DNA of 64,000 nt from Serratia ficaria (GTDB lineage: Bacteria > Pseudomonadota > Gammaproteobacteria > Enterobacterales > Enterobacteriaceae), in NCBI RefSeq assembly GCF_900187015.1, contig NZ_LT906479.1, positions 372,001 through 436,000 on the forward strand. Reading direction: 5' to 3'. Below, in pieces: positions 24,858 to 33,457 of this stretch. Made by a program: the position numbers and the translations under genes. The notes under the pieces are model-generated. The model searched no databases, was not told the DNA's origin, and saw only the letters and a program-made list of their open reading frames with translations. Numbering within the stretch: position 1 is the first letter of the stretch; each line of letters opens with the position of its first letter.

Positions 24858-25597
24858 CAGAACATAATGAAGAAATGCTACCGATGACACCGGCCAAAAA
24901 AGGGTTGCTGCAAAGCCAAACCTTTTGGGGGGCAACGGCCTGTGTCGTTGTCGTCCTGGTTGCAGGTCTCGGCGGTACAGGGGCTATCAAGCATATCGAC
25001 CAGCGTATTGCCCAGCTTGAGCAGGCACAGAAAGCACTGGCGCCGCAGGATGGCATGAACGCTATGGCCGATATGGTGCAGACGCAGGCAAAACAGCTTC
25101 AAAGCCTGGCTGAACGCCAGGATTCGCTGACGCGACAGATGGGTGAGCTGACGCCAACCAATGGGTTACCAGAAAAACTGGAGCAGCAGCTGCAGGCTCA
25201 ACAGGTTGAGCTGAATGCGCTGAAAGACAGCATTGAGTCCGTGAAAAAGTCAGCGACTGAAAAGCCGGCACCGACTGTGTCGCCATCAACGTCCGTACCT
25301 GCGGCCCCTTCAGCCACCGCCAAAATCACCCCAAAGCATAAACCTACACCGATGACCGCTTCCCCGTGTAATGCGGTACCCCGTGTGGCGCGCAAAGCGC
25401 CATTCGTGTTGACCGGGGTGGAACAGCGTGGGACATCGGCCTTTGCGGCTGTGGCACCGCAAGGATTCAGTGATTTGTCGCAGGTGCGGTTAATCGGCGA
25501 GGGTGAGTCGGTCGCCGGCTGGACCCTGGTCAGTGCCGGCTACGGGCAGGCGACGTTTCGTGTGAACGGTCGCCTGCAGACCGTCAGCGCCCAATAA
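24854..25597 (+). CDS. Inner-membrane coiled-coil conjugation protein
   Basis: A 247-aa protein. One membrane helix near the N-terminus (FWGATACVVVVLVAGLGG, about 25-45) is followed by a periplasmic coiled coil rich in Gln/Ala/Leu (about 50-135), a Pro/Thr/Ser linker, and a C-terminal domain (APFVLTGVEQRGTSAFAAVAP...) of a PilP-like look. The start in the ATGA overlap with pilL (24854) is preferred over GTG 24842. It is probably a structural part of the envelope-spanning apparatus; the precise role is not known. Confidence 0.65.
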   Translation: MTEHNEEMLPMTPAKKGLLQSQTFWGATACVVVVLVAGLGGTGAIKHIDQRIAQLEQAQKALAPQDGMNAMADMVQTQAKQLQSLAERQDSLTRQMGELTPTNGLPEKLEQQLQAQQVELNALKDSIESVKKSATEKPAPTVSPSTSVPAAPSATAKITPKHKPTPMTASPCNAVPRVARKAPFVLTGVEQRGTSAFAAVAPQGFSDLSQVRLIGEGESVAGWTLVSAGYGQATFRVNGRLQTVSAQ

Positions 25598-25607
25598 GGA
25601 GAGCGTG

Positions 25608-26318
25608 ATGAAACTGAAATACAGCGTGATAGCCCTGGTGCTACTGAGTCCGTTATCACAGGCGGCGCAGCAGACGACCATCGAGAGCAGCCAGTCTACC
25701 CTGAGCCAGCTTCAGCAGAGCCAGGCCAACAAAACGGCTGAGCAGGGCAAGCAGTGGGGCCTCAGTGGGGAAGAGTACCAGCGTTACCAGCAGTTGATGG
25801 AAGGCCCCCGCGGGACCCAATCCCCCGGACTTGATCCATTAACCGCCCTTGGTATTGAGGCTCAGAGCGATGCCGAACGCAAAAAGTACGCCGAGCAGTG
25901 GGTAAAACAAGAGTTTGTCCGCACAGAGAAAGAACTCAAGTTCCAGCGTGAGGTGGATGCGGCCTGGCAGCGCCTCGGCGTATTGCCGGTCAACATGGGC
26001 AATGCGGCCGGTATTGCCCACGATACCGGTGGGCGGCTGGCGCTGTTCGTGAAAGCGAAGGACTGCGGTCAGTGTGATGCGCGACTGGCGGCTGTGCTGG
26101 CAGATAACCGGCCGGTCGACATTTACCTGGTCGACAGCAAGGGCAATGACAGCTTGCTGCGTGACTGGGCTCGGGCGCATCACATTCCCATCGACAAGGT
26201 ACGCGCACGTCAAATTACGTTGAATCACGACGGTGGCCGCTGGATGAAGTTCGGCAACGGTCTGATGCCTGTGGTGCTGCAGCAAGGGGAAAACGGATGG
26301 ACACTCGCCGCGTTCTGA
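25608..26318 (+). CDS. TIGR03759 family ICE protein (PFL_4693-like)
   Basis: A 236-aa exported protein with a clear signal peptide (VIALVLLSPLSQA). It has the family stretch WGLSGEEYQRYQQLMEGPRGTQSPGLDPLTALGIEA, and the second half contains LALFVKAKDCGQCDARL, whose Cys-x-x-Cys recalls a thioredoxin-like site. A periplasmic redox or chaperone role for the transfer machine is inference. ATG 25608 is chosen because AGGAG is well placed; GTG 25605 is three bases upstream. It overlaps the transglycosylase gene by 22 bases. Confidence 0.83.
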   Translation: MKLKYSVIALVLLSPLSQAAQQTTIESSQSTLSQLQQSQANKTAEQGKQWGLSGEEYQRYQQLMEGPRGTQSPGLDPLTALGIEAQSDAERKKYAEQWVKQEFVRTEKELKFQREVDAAWQRLGVLPVNMGNAAGIAHDTGGRLALFVKAKDCGQCDARLAAVLADNRPVDIYLVDSKGNDSLLRDWARAHHIPIDKVRARQITLNHDGGRWMKFGNGLMPVVLQQGENGWTLAAF

Positions 26319-26989
26319 CTCGGGGGCTATTGCCCCTCTTTGCCCTCCTCAGCGTTCTGGCAGGGGGCGCTGTTCATGCTGCCACTCAACAGGTCCCTTC
26401 CGGCTATCGGGAGGTGGCGCTGCGTCACGGGGTTCCTCCGGAGTCCCTGTATTCGGTGGCGCTGGCCGAGACATCGATGGCGCCGAAAAGCATTGTCTCG
26501 GTGACCCGCGGGGCCGGTCCGGCCCCGGATGTTGAGCGTCCCTGGCCCTGGACCATCAATGTTGCCGGCAAAGGGTATCGCTACGCCAGCCGCCTGCAGG
26601 CCTGGGAAGCCCTGCAGCGCTTTTTGAAAACACATCCTCGCAAACGCATCGATGTCGGGATTGCCCAGGTCAATCTGGGCTGGAACGGCCATCACTTCAC
26701 GTCGACCTGGGAGGCGTTTGATCCGTACACCAATCTCAACGCGGCGGCGGCCATCCTGCGGGAATGCTATGACCGCAACCCCGGTAGCTGGCTGGTTGCT
26801 GCCGGGTGTTACCACCACCCGGCCGGCGGTGCGCCCGCTGCCCGTTATAAATCCATCGTGAGCGGCAAGCTGGCACGCCTCAACGGCAGGGCGTCCGCCC
26901 CGGTCCGGGTGACCAGTACAACCCCAGTACCCACGGCGTTACCGGCACAAACGGTGGCGCTGACCTGGATTGAGCCACGGAGCCAATAA
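26297..26989 (+). CDS. Lytic transglycosylase of the conjugation apparatus
   Basis: The 230-aa exported enzyme (signal peptide LLPLFALLSVLAGGAVHA) should open peptidoglycan for channel assembly. SLT-fold marks are VPPESLYSVALAETS with the likely catalytic Glu, the RPWPWTINVAGKGYRY loop, and RIDVGIAQVNLGWN, as in VirB1/PilT-like transglycosylases. The family is encoded at this place in PFGI-1-like ICEs. The C-terminal 50 residues are a Thr/Pro-rich tail. Confidence 0.88.
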   Translation: MDTRRVLTRGLLPLFALLSVLAGGAVHAATQQVPSGYREVALRHGVPPESLYSVALAETSMAPKSIVSVTRGAGPAPDVERPWPWTINVAGKGYRYASRLQAWEALQRFLKTHPRKRIDVGIAQVNLGWNGHHFTSTWEAFDPYTNLNAAAAILRECYDRNPGSWLVAAGCYHHPAGGAPAARYKSIVSGKLARLNGRASAPVRVTSTTPVPTALPAQTVALTWIEPRSQ

Positions 26990-26991
26990 TC

Positions 26992-27516
26992 ATGAAAAAA
27001 GTGAATTTTCTGCTGTTCGGCCTGAGTCTGGTGACCACCACGGCGCTGGCCAACCTGAACGTGATCGCCGATGTCGGTGGCGAAGATGCTTCGCCGTATT
27101 TTGAAGGTATCAACCGTCAGGAAGGCGTGCAATCGTCTCCGATCGTGCCGCCGGCTCCGGCATCGCCCGCTGAGGCCGAGGCGGCCGCGTTGCCTGTGGC
27201 AACGCCAGAACTTACGCCCGGCGATGTGGCTGACCGACCGCTGCAGTTACCGGGGATTGGCGCGCTGTTCATTGTGGGGGATGACGATGCCAGCCGCATC
27301 TGGCTGCAGGCGCACGCTGAACAACTCAAGTCCCTGCACGCCGCGGGACTCGTCGTTAACGTCAGCAACCTGCCTGCGCTGCAGGCGCTGCGTGAGCTGG
27401 CGCCGGGTGTACCGATGGCACCCGCATCCGGCAGTGAACTGGCGCGCCGGCTGCAGCTGTCGAATTACCCGGTACTCATCACTGATACCGGTTTGTCACA
27501 ACAGGTCACGCCATGA
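26992..27516 (+). CDS. TIGR03765 family ICE protein (PFL_4695-like)
   Basis: The 174-aa exported protein (signal LLFGLSLVTTTALA) continues with LNVIADVGGEDASPYFEGI, the family start, a Pro/Ala linker, then a domain ending LSNYPVLITDTGLSQQ, the typical C-terminus of this ICE family. Periplasmic; function unknown, possibly TrbC-like pilus assembly by the shape of the C-terminal domain. It overlaps the next gene by four bases (ATGA). Confidence 0.82.
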   Translation: MKKVNFLLFGLSLVTTTALANLNVIADVGGEDASPYFEGINRQEGVQSSPIVPPAPASPAEAEAAALPVATPELTPGDVADRPLQLPGIGALFIVGDDDASRIWLQAHAEQLKSLHAAGLVVNVSNLPALQALRELAPGVPMAPASGSELARRLQLSNYPVLITDTGLSQQVTP

Positions 27517-28145
27517 TGTTGATGTCTCCGCAGCATGTCGGTATCGCGCTGATGGCGAATCCGGTGCTGGCTGTCCTGTTGATAGGGCTGTTTATTGCGG
27601 TGATGGCCGGGTTGAATCTGCATGGCCGCGAGTCGGCCTCCGTACGCCGCCACCGGCGTTACCGTGCAACTGCCGACCGTGTTCTGCAGCGGCTGCCGCA
27701 ACTGGGTGGCGATGCTCAGCGTCTGGTGTACCTTCGCAAAATCAATCCCTATGTCTTTGAAGAGTTGCTGCTCCTGGCGTTCGAGCAGCAGGGGTATGCG
27801 GTTATCCGCAATGCTTCCTACAGCGGTGACGGTGGTCTGGATGGTCAGGTCATCATCGGTGACCAAAAATATCTTATCCAGGCCAAACGTTACGGCAGGA
27901 CTATCACGCCGTCCCATATCAAGAGTTTCGGCGCGTTGCTGCGGTATCACCACTGTCAGGGTTTTTTCATCCATACCGGCCGTACCGGCCAACTGAGCCG
28001 GGCTTTGCTGCAGAATCATCCCCACGTGCACCTGGTCAGCGGTCAGAAGCTGCTGGCATTGCTTGCCGGCAATGCAGAGTGGTTGTCATTTCTGACTGGG
28101 AGCACGGTAACCAAACGGAGTACCTCACATGTTTCATCGGCCTAA
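27513..28145 (+). CDS. Membrane-linked Mrr-type restriction endonuclease-like protein
   Basis: The 210-aa protein has an N-terminal hydrophobic segment (VLAVLLIGLFIAVMAGL, about 20-36) and then an Mrr-type PD-(D/E)xK nuclease fold: YVFEELLLLAFEQQGY, then SGDGGLDGQVIIG...YLIQAKRY with the D...QAK catalytic pattern, and GQKLLALLAG at the end. It stands between TIGR03765 and the TraD block, as in several SPI-7-type ICEs. It may trim incoming or outgoing DNA at the membrane or act in defence; that is inference. Confidence 0.75.
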   Translation: MMLMSPQHVGIALMANPVLAVLLIGLFIAVMAGLNLHGRESASVRRHRRYRATADRVLQRLPQLGGDAQRLVYLRKINPYVFEELLLLAFEQQGYAVIRNASYSGDGGLDGQVIIGDQKYLIQAKRYGRTITPSHIKSFGALLRYHHCQGFFIHTGRTGQLSRALLQNHPHVHLVSGQKLLALLAGNAEWLSFLTGSTVTKRSTSHVSSA

Positions 28146-28659
28146 TTATGTTGTCGTCGCTACCCGCTTTTTGTCAGCGATACTCAGAGTCTTGTTGGTC
28201 TGGCCCGGTGTGGTTCTGGCGATTTTTGGCTTCATGTTTTTTATGTCAACACTCGGTGATGACGGCGGGCAGCGGGCGGCATCACGGATGGCCGCCACCG
28301 CTCAGAGTTACCGTACAGCGCCCGCGGGCATGGTGATAATTCAGCCATGCCCGCATCCGGACGCCCCTGAGTCAAAACTATTCTTGGCACCGTCGGTGGC
28401 GCCGGTTAAAAAGCAGGGCTGTCGACCTTATCCAAAGACGTTTACTGACGTTGCAGTGAAGGAGCGACGGATTATTCTCGGCATTGGGAGCACCTTGCTC
28501 GCATTTGGTGTGTTGGTCGAGCTGTGTTCATTGTTGATCAGACGCCGTCAGAATAATCGGAGTGCTGTTCACTATGGAAGTATCAATGCGCGAGGGGAGC
28601 GAAGCATGCTCTTCCAATATGACAAGCCTGCGAATGATAAGGAAGGTCGCCATGAGTAA
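28129..28659 (+). CDS. Two-helix membrane protein of unknown function
   Basis: A 176-aa protein. Hydrophobic segments lie near 18-42 (VLLVWPGVVLAIFGFMFFM) and 110-132 (IILGIGSTLLAFGVLVELCSLLI), with a periplasmic loop holding two Cys residues between them. It overlaps the nuclease gene by 17 bases and the traD start by 8 bases. The position suggests a helper of TraD or channel assembly. I do not recognise the family. Confidence 0.65.
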   Translation: MFHRPNYVVVATRFLSAILRVLLVWPGVVLAIFGFMFFMSTLGDDGGQRAASRMAATAQSYRTAPAGMVIIQPCPHPDAPESKLFLAPSVAPVKKQGCRPYPKTFTDVAVKERRIILGIGSTLLAFGVLVELCSLLIRRRQNNRSAVHYGSINARGERSMLFQYDKPANDKEGRHE

Positions 28660-30766
28660 CCGGCATGTGATGGAAGCCTTGTTGCGCCCGGCCGTGGAGC
28701 TCAACACGGCGATTGTGGCCGGAGGCGCGGCTGTGGTTTGTGCGGTAGCACCCTGGTCGGTGGCGCTGGCGCCTGAAGTGAGCTATGTCACTGCCGGCAG
28801 CTTTGCAGTGTTGTCAGCCATTCGCGCCCGACAGGGGATGCAGGTGATCCGCTATCGCCGTAACTTACGCCGGTTGCCGCGCTATGTGATGACCAGCGCC
28901 CAAATCCCGGTCAGCCGGCAACGGCTGTTCCTGGGCAAGGGGTTCCGTTGGCAGCAAAAACATACCCAGCGTCTGATGGATACGCGCCGGCCGGAAGTAG
29001 AGAAGTATGTCCAGCCCTCCAAGGCTTATCAAATGGCACGCCGTCTCGAGCTGCAGACTGAATACAGCTTGCCCTGGTTGTCGCAGTTGCTGCGTAAGGA
29101 CTCCCCACTCAATCCGGTACGGCCTCTGCCGCCTGTAGGCGGTAATCCCGCCATTCACGGTATTGAACCCGATGAGCTCGATGTTTCGATGGATTTGCGT
29201 GAACGCGTGGGCCACAGCCTGGTTCTGGGCACCACCCGTGTGGGCAAAACGCGTCTCGCCGAGTTGCTGATCACCCAGGATATTCGCCGCGGTGACATCA
29301 CCATCGTGTTTGATCCGAAAGGCGATGCGGACTTGCTACGGCGTGTCTGGGCTGAAGCCCACCGTGCCGGCCGCGGGGATGAGCTGTTCATCTTCCATCT
29401 GGGTTGGCCAGATATCTCGGCACGCTATAACGCCGTCGGGCGTTTTGAGCGTGTGTCGGAAGTGGCCGGCCGTATCTCCGGGCAGTTGAGTGGGGAGGGC
29501 AACAGTGCGGCGTTCCGTGAGTTTGCCTGGCGATTCGTCAACATTGTCGCGCGTGCCCTGGTCGCGTTGGGGCAGCGACCGGACTACACCCTGATCACTC
29601 GTTATGTGAACAACATCAGTGAACTGTATGAGACCTACGCGAAAAAGGTCATTGAAACGCGTATGCCGGCACTGCAGCAACAGATAGATAACAACCTGAA
29701 GGTGCTGACGGAGGAGGACGTGCCGCGCAACATGCAGGGACAACCGAACGCGGTCAAAATCTTCGCGGTTGAAATGGCTCTCAGCTCGGAAGCCGGTAAG
29801 CAGTTGTATGACCCTATTCTGGATGGCTTGCGCTCGGCCGTGCGCTATGACCGCACCTATTTCGATAAAATCGTCGCCTCCCTGCTGCCTCTGCTGGAAA
29901 AACTCACCACCGGCAAAACGGCAGAGCTGCTGGCACCGAACTACATGGACATGAATGACCCCCGGCCGATATTTGACTGGGAGCAGGTCATCCGCAAGCG
30001 CGGCATTGTTTACGTCGGGCTTGATGCGTTGTCGGACGGCGTGGTTGCCTCTGCCGTCGGCAACAGCATGTTTGCTGATCTGGTGTCCGTAGCTGGTCAT
30101 ATCTATAAACACGGCATGCATGGTGGCTTACCGACCCGTGCCGACGGCAAGCTGCCGATCAACCTCCATTGTGACGAGTTCAATGAGCTGATGGGGGACG
30201 AATTTATCCCTCTTATCAACAAAGGGGGTGGCGCCGGTATGCAGGTGACGGCCTACACGCAAACTGAATCAGACATTGAGGCGCGCATCGGCAGTACCGC
30301 CAAGGCGGCCCAGGTCACGGGCAACTTCAATACGCTGATCATGTTGCGCGTGCGCGAGAACCGGACTGCACAGTTGCTGACGACACAGCTCCCGGAGGTC
30401 GATGTTTACACCAAAACCCTGGTATCCGGGCACGCTGATACTGCCGACGTTGAGAAAGGGCAGGACTTCACGTCCAGCACGCAGGACCGCGTTGGTACGG
30501 TGAAAACACCGCTGCTGATGCCGGCGGATGTGATTAACCTGCCGAAAGGGCAGGCGTTCGCGCTGTTGGAAGGCGGGCAGTTGTGGAAAATTCGTATGCC
30601 GCTGCCAAGTGGCGACGGCGATGATGCGTTGATGCCACCCAACCTGCAGAAGATTGCCGAGGAGATGCAGCGTAACTACCGCACCAGTGAATCCTGGTGG
30701 TCGGCAAGTCAGGTCATGCCTGATGCGGTTATGAAAGGGGGGCTGAATGTCACAAGCGGTGAATAA
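28652..30766 (+). CDS. traD: Type IV coupling protein TraD/VirD4-like
   Basis: The 704-aa ATPase links the relaxosome to the mating channel. Two hydrophobic segments near the N-terminus anchor it. The ATPase has Walker A GTTRVGKTR with Lys199 and Walker B LHCDEFNEL with Asp508/Glu509, and a typical VirD4 end with TQTESDIEARIGS and TGNFNTLIMLRVREN. It belongs to the TraD branch of SXT/TOL/PFGI-1 elements. I start at ATG 28652 after AAGGA rather than 28562. It overlaps the next gene by 20 bases. Confidence 0.92.
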   Translation: MSNRHVMEALLRPAVELNTAIVAGGAAVVCAVAPWSVALAPEVSYVTAGSFAVLSAIRARQGMQVIRYRRNLRRLPRYVMTSAQIPVSRQRLFLGKGFRWQQKHTQRLMDTRRPEVEKYVQPSKAYQMARRLELQTEYSLPWLSQLLRKDSPLNPVRPLPPVGGNPAIHGIEPDELDVSMDLRERVGHSLVLGTTRVGKTRLAELLITQDIRRGDITIVFDPKGDADLLRRVWAEAHRAGRGDELFIFHLGWPDISARYNAVGRFERVSEVAGRISGQLSGEGNSAAFREFAWRFVNIVARALVALGQRPDYTLITRYVNNISELYETYAKKVIETRMPALQQQIDNNLKVLTEEDVPRNMQGQPNAVKIFAVEMALSSEAGKQLYDPILDGLRSAVRYDRTYFDKIVASLLPLLEKLTTGKTAELLAPNYMDMNDPRPIFDWEQVIRKRGIVYVGLDALSDGVVASAVGNSMFADLVSVAGHIYKHGMHGGLPTRADGKLPINLHCDEFNELMGDEFIPLINKGGGAGMQVTAYTQTESDIEARIGSTAKAAQVTGNFNTLIMLRVRENRTAQLLTTQLPEVDVYTKTLVSGHADTADVEKGQDFTSSTQDRVGTVKTPLLMPADVINLPKGQAFALLEGGQLWKIRMPLPSGDGDDALMPPNLQKIAEEMQRNYRTSESWWSASQVMPDAVMKGGLNVTSGE

Positions 30767-31505
30767 TCAGCCTCAGCAGCCGGTGCAACCCCGCAAACAT
30801 GGACTCCTATACAACGTGCTGTGGGGCTGGCCATGGATGCTGATCGGGATGTTCTTTGCCTCGTTGTTTGTGAGCCTGGTGATTGAATATGTCGGGATGG
30901 CCTTCTTCTGGCCAGAGCTTGGCGCGTCGCACAGTGAAGCGGTGATGAACACCGAACTGGGATACCTGTCCTCTGAATTTACGCGCAGCCTGCTGCTGTC
31001 TGAACCTTCGGTGACCGTCACCCGCTGGATTATGGTGGCGTATCAATGGACCTTTGTGGATAGCGGCTTTTGGGATTGGATCCAACGTGCGTATGACTCG
31101 CAGGTACACAGCCAGAATGCCGTGGCCAGGGAACTGAACAGTTGGAGTGGTTGGTTGGCCGGCACGCTCAAAGAGTACCTCGTGGCGACAGTGTATGTCA
31201 CCGTCATCACCATGGTGCGGACGACTATTTTGGTGCTGTCTATCCCACTGTTTATCCTGGTGGTTTTGGTCGCATTGACTGAAGGCCTGGGGCGGCGTGA
31301 TGTGCGGCGTTATGGCGCCGGCTATGAATCGAGCTTTGTCTACCACCATGCTAAGCGGATGGTGAAGCCGGCCGTGTATATCCCCTGCATGCTGTACCTG
31401 TCCTGGCCAACCGCGGTATATCCCAATCTGTTGTTGCTGCCGGCTGCTATCCTGCTCGGAATTGCGGTGACGGTAACCACAGCGTCGTTTAAGAAGTATT
31501 TGTAG
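30747..31505 (+). CDS. TIGR03747 family ICE membrane protein (PFL_4697-like)
   Basis: The 252-aa inner-membrane protein has about four hydrophobic segments (about 25-55, 145-170, 175-190 and 220-245). The start KHGLLYNVLWGWPWMLIGMFFASL and the GLGRRDVRRYGAGYESSFVYHHAKR loop are typical of this family, always next to traD. Role in transfer is not known. It is followed by a long hairpin and then by an oppositely oriented cargo gene. Confidence 0.85.
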   Translation: MSQAVNNQPQQPVQPRKHGLLYNVLWGWPWMLIGMFFASLFVSLVIEYVGMAFFWPELGASHSEAVMNTELGYLSSEFTRSLLLSEPSVTVTRWIMVAYQWTFVDSGFWDWIQRAYDSQVHSQNAVARELNSWSGWLAGTLKEYLVATVYVTVITMVRTTILVLSIPLFILVVLVALTEGLGRRDVRRYGAGYESSFVYHHAKRMVKPAVYIPCMLYLSWPTAVYPNLLLLPAAILLGIAVTVTTASFKKYL

Positions 31506-31522
31506 TTCTGAAATCCAGGCTG

Positions 31523-31561
31523 GACGGCGGCGTACAAAACTGGTTTTTGTGCGCTGCCGTC
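31523..31561 (+). terminator. Long imperfect hairpin, probable bidirectional terminator
   Basis: A 39-base imperfect hairpin with arms GACGGC (31523-31528)/GCCGTC (31556-31561), then GCG/CGC and ACAAAA/TTTTGT towards a short loop. It closes the traD-TIGR03747 unit and lies just before the convergent 209-aa gene. The long T-run lies in the arm, not after it, so termination is likely but not certain. Confidence 0.55.
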
Positions 31562-31615
31562 AGCAGGCAAGCCATGGAGTGAGTAGTTTTGGCGCGCCAG
31601 TCTATGATATAAAAT

Positions 31616-32245
31616 TTAACGGATAGAGTGGGAGTTTTGGATTAATTTACCAGCACGATGTTGCTTAGACATTCTGTTTAAGCTGACGACAACGAAAAAC
31701 AACCCTGCCAACATGATGTACGTGGTGGTTCCAATTTGCATTTTCACTGATAAAGACCTAAAGGTATTACCTACAATGGTATCTTGGAAAGGTTGGTAGA
31801 ATATAGGGCAGAACAACATAATTGAACCGATGAAATAAAATATAGAGTTTATTAGAGAAACTAATCTTCTATAGAGATGGCTGCTGTACCGTTTTCTTTT
31901 CCAACTAAATCCACTACGTACAACGTCTATCTTCAGATAGTCTGAGCAGGTGTGATACTCTTCAATCCCTTCTACGGGGTTAAGCATGTTCAGTAAAGTG
32001 TATCTTTCATCACGACTCAATCCTTTTTTCCTTATTATTGCTGCATAACCATACTCCCCGGAAATTTCTTTTAATCTTTCATCGTTTAGTTGGTTCGCAA
32101 GTTCATGGGTGAATTTGCTTAATTTTGAGTATCTTTCAAATATACTATCAGCTTGTATGATCCATTTTGCTTTGTGTCCAATGCCAGCCAGAACTAATGT
32201 CAAGACAGGAAATATTACCCTTGTAATTATATCAACTGTATTCAT
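31616..32245 (-). CDS. Membrane protein of unknown function, inserted on the opposite strand
   Basis: A 209-aa protein. Hydrophobic segments lie near 8-25, 130-150 and 172-192; between them is a soluble loop with YGYAAIIRKKGLSRDERYTLLNMLNP. The gene is AT-rich compared with the GC-rich flanking tra genes and points the other way, as expected of a late-acquired cargo gene. I see no strong ribosome-binding site. Phage exclusion or another accessory membrane function is possible, but nothing in the sequence proves it. Confidence 0.6.
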   Translation of the reverse strand: MNTVDIITRVIFPVLTLVLAGIGHKAKWIIQADSIFERYSKLSKFTHELANQLNDERLKEISGEYGYAAIIRKKGLSRDERYTLLNMLNPVEGIEEYHTCSDYLKIDVVRSGFSWKRKRYSSHLYRRLVSLINSIFYFIGSIMLFCPIFYQPFQDTIVGNTFRSLSVKMQIGTTTYIMLAGLFFVVVSLNRMSKQHRAGKLIQNSHSIR

Positions 32246-32446
32246 ATTTTAATTGGCTACCTTTGGGTTAGTTACATGCGATGGAGTTTTATCTGTGAAA
32301 TATTAGATTTCCAGATTGCCAAACCCCCGTGCTTGTATCAACCACTGTGTAAAAATTATCAAAATCCCATAAAGAGTTATCCACTGACCTCCCGCACCAT
32401 CTATCGCACCCTGACAGCACCCTAAATCATCAAGGAGTGCTTGTGT

Positions 32447-32776
32447 ATGCCTATCCCCGTTGTTCGTGGTCTCGGTGCCGGCTGTTTGCTGGGACTGACT
32501 CTGCTGACCGCACTGCCTGCCCAGGCGGCTGAAAAAGATGAGCTGGCGTCTGCCCAGCGCATGTTGATTCAGGTGCAGGCAGCGCTTGAACGTGCGCGCG
32601 TTGCTGCCGTTCAGGCCGACCCGTCCGAGCGTGGTCGTTTCTTTTTCGACTATGCCCGCGCCACTGCCGACCTCAAGACCATCAATGCCGGTATTGATCG
32701 TTACCTCGAGCCCTCACGTGCGCAACCCCGTGATGGTAGCGCCGTGGCCGGCAATTACCGTCGGGAGCGTCCCTGA
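32447..32776 (+). CDS. RAQPRD family ICE protein (TIGR01690-like)
   Basis: The 109-aa exported protein (signal GCLLGLTLLTALPAQA) has a coiled-coil body and the diagnostic RAQPRD motif near the C-terminus. The AAGGAG ribosome-binding site is nine bases before ATG 32447, which I prefer over TTG 32441. The family is a regular early gene of the mating-pair module in MPF-G systems; role unknown. It overlaps the next gene by one base (TGATGG). Confidence 0.9.
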   Translation: MPIPVVRGLGAGCLLGLTLLTALPAQAAEKDELASAQRMLIQVQAALERARVAAVQADPSERGRFFFDYARATADLKTINAGIDRYLEPSRAQPRDGSAVAGNYRRERP

Positions 32777-33018
32777 TGGCCATGACCGCTGCACAGGAAC
32801 AGGCCTTCAATGCGGCCAGCGGTGGGGTTGAAGCCAACATCCTGTCGTTGATCTGCATCGGCGGGTTGCTGGCGGTGATGTTTGTTTGGGCCGCCTGGGC
32901 GCTGACCGATATCTGGAAAGGGTGGAGCAACGAAAAGATCCGCAATGCGGCAATGGTGCAGTTTGCCGTCAGGCTCGTGCTGCTGCTGGTCGTTGTTACC
33001 TGGATGTTTGCCAACTGA
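32776..33018 (+). CDS. TIGR03758 family ICE membrane protein (PFL_4701-like)
   Basis: The 80-aa protein has two membrane helices (about 20-42 and 57-78) split by DIWKGWSNEKIRNA. The start MAMTAAQEQAFNAASGG is typical. Size and topology recall small pilin-related or channel-base proteins. It follows RAQPRD with an overlapping start and precedes the pilin-like gene. Confidence 0.85.
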   Translation: MAMTAAQEQAFNAASGGVEANILSLICIGGLLAVMFVWAAWALTDIWKGWSNEKIRNAAMVQFAVRLVLLLVVVTWMFAN

Positions 33019-33080
33019 CCTGGTGAAACGCTGGACTGTTTTACATGTTGTTAATTTCACACTGCAAAAAGGAATGTTTT

Positions 33081-33446
33081 ATGAATGCTGTCGTTCGTTT
33101 TTTCCGTCATGTTTCTGCGCGTGTCGCGGTAGCGACTTCGTTGGTGTATGCCGCCAGTCAACCGGTGCAGGCGGCGTTGCCGTCAGTTGAACCCCCATCC
33201 TCCGGCGGCGGCGGTGGCTTGATGGATACGCTGAAAGGCTATCTGCAGGACGGGATTGTGCTGGTCGGCCTGGTGTTGGCCGCAGTGGCCTTTATCGTGG
33301 TGGCCAATGCCGCGGTCTCGACGTTCCATGAGGTACGGGAAGGGAAGGCCGTGTGGGCCAAGTTCGGTGCCATTGTTGTGGTCGGCATTGTGCTGGTCGT
33401 TGCCGTGATTTGGCTGGTTGGTAAGTCCGCTGAAATCCTGTTCTAA
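33081..33446 (+). CDS. TIGR03745 family protein, VirB2/pilin-like
   Basis: The 121-aa protein has a long signal peptide (VAVATSLVYAASQPVQA) and two hydrophobic helices (about 60-85 and 95-115) parted by a short polar loop, plus a GGGGG-like linker after LPSVEPPSS. This is the layout of VirB2/TraA-type pilins. ATG 33081 with AAGGAA upstream is preferred over the frame start at 33045. It is probably the main mating-pilus subunit. Confidence 0.82.
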   Translation: MNAVVRFFRHVSARVAVATSLVYAASQPVQAALPSVEPPSSGGGGGLMDTLKGYLQDGIVLVGLVLAAVAFIVVANAAVSTFHEVREGKAVWAKFGAIVVVGIVLVVAVIWLVGKSAEILF

Positions 33447-33457
33447 GGTCGTCCGCT

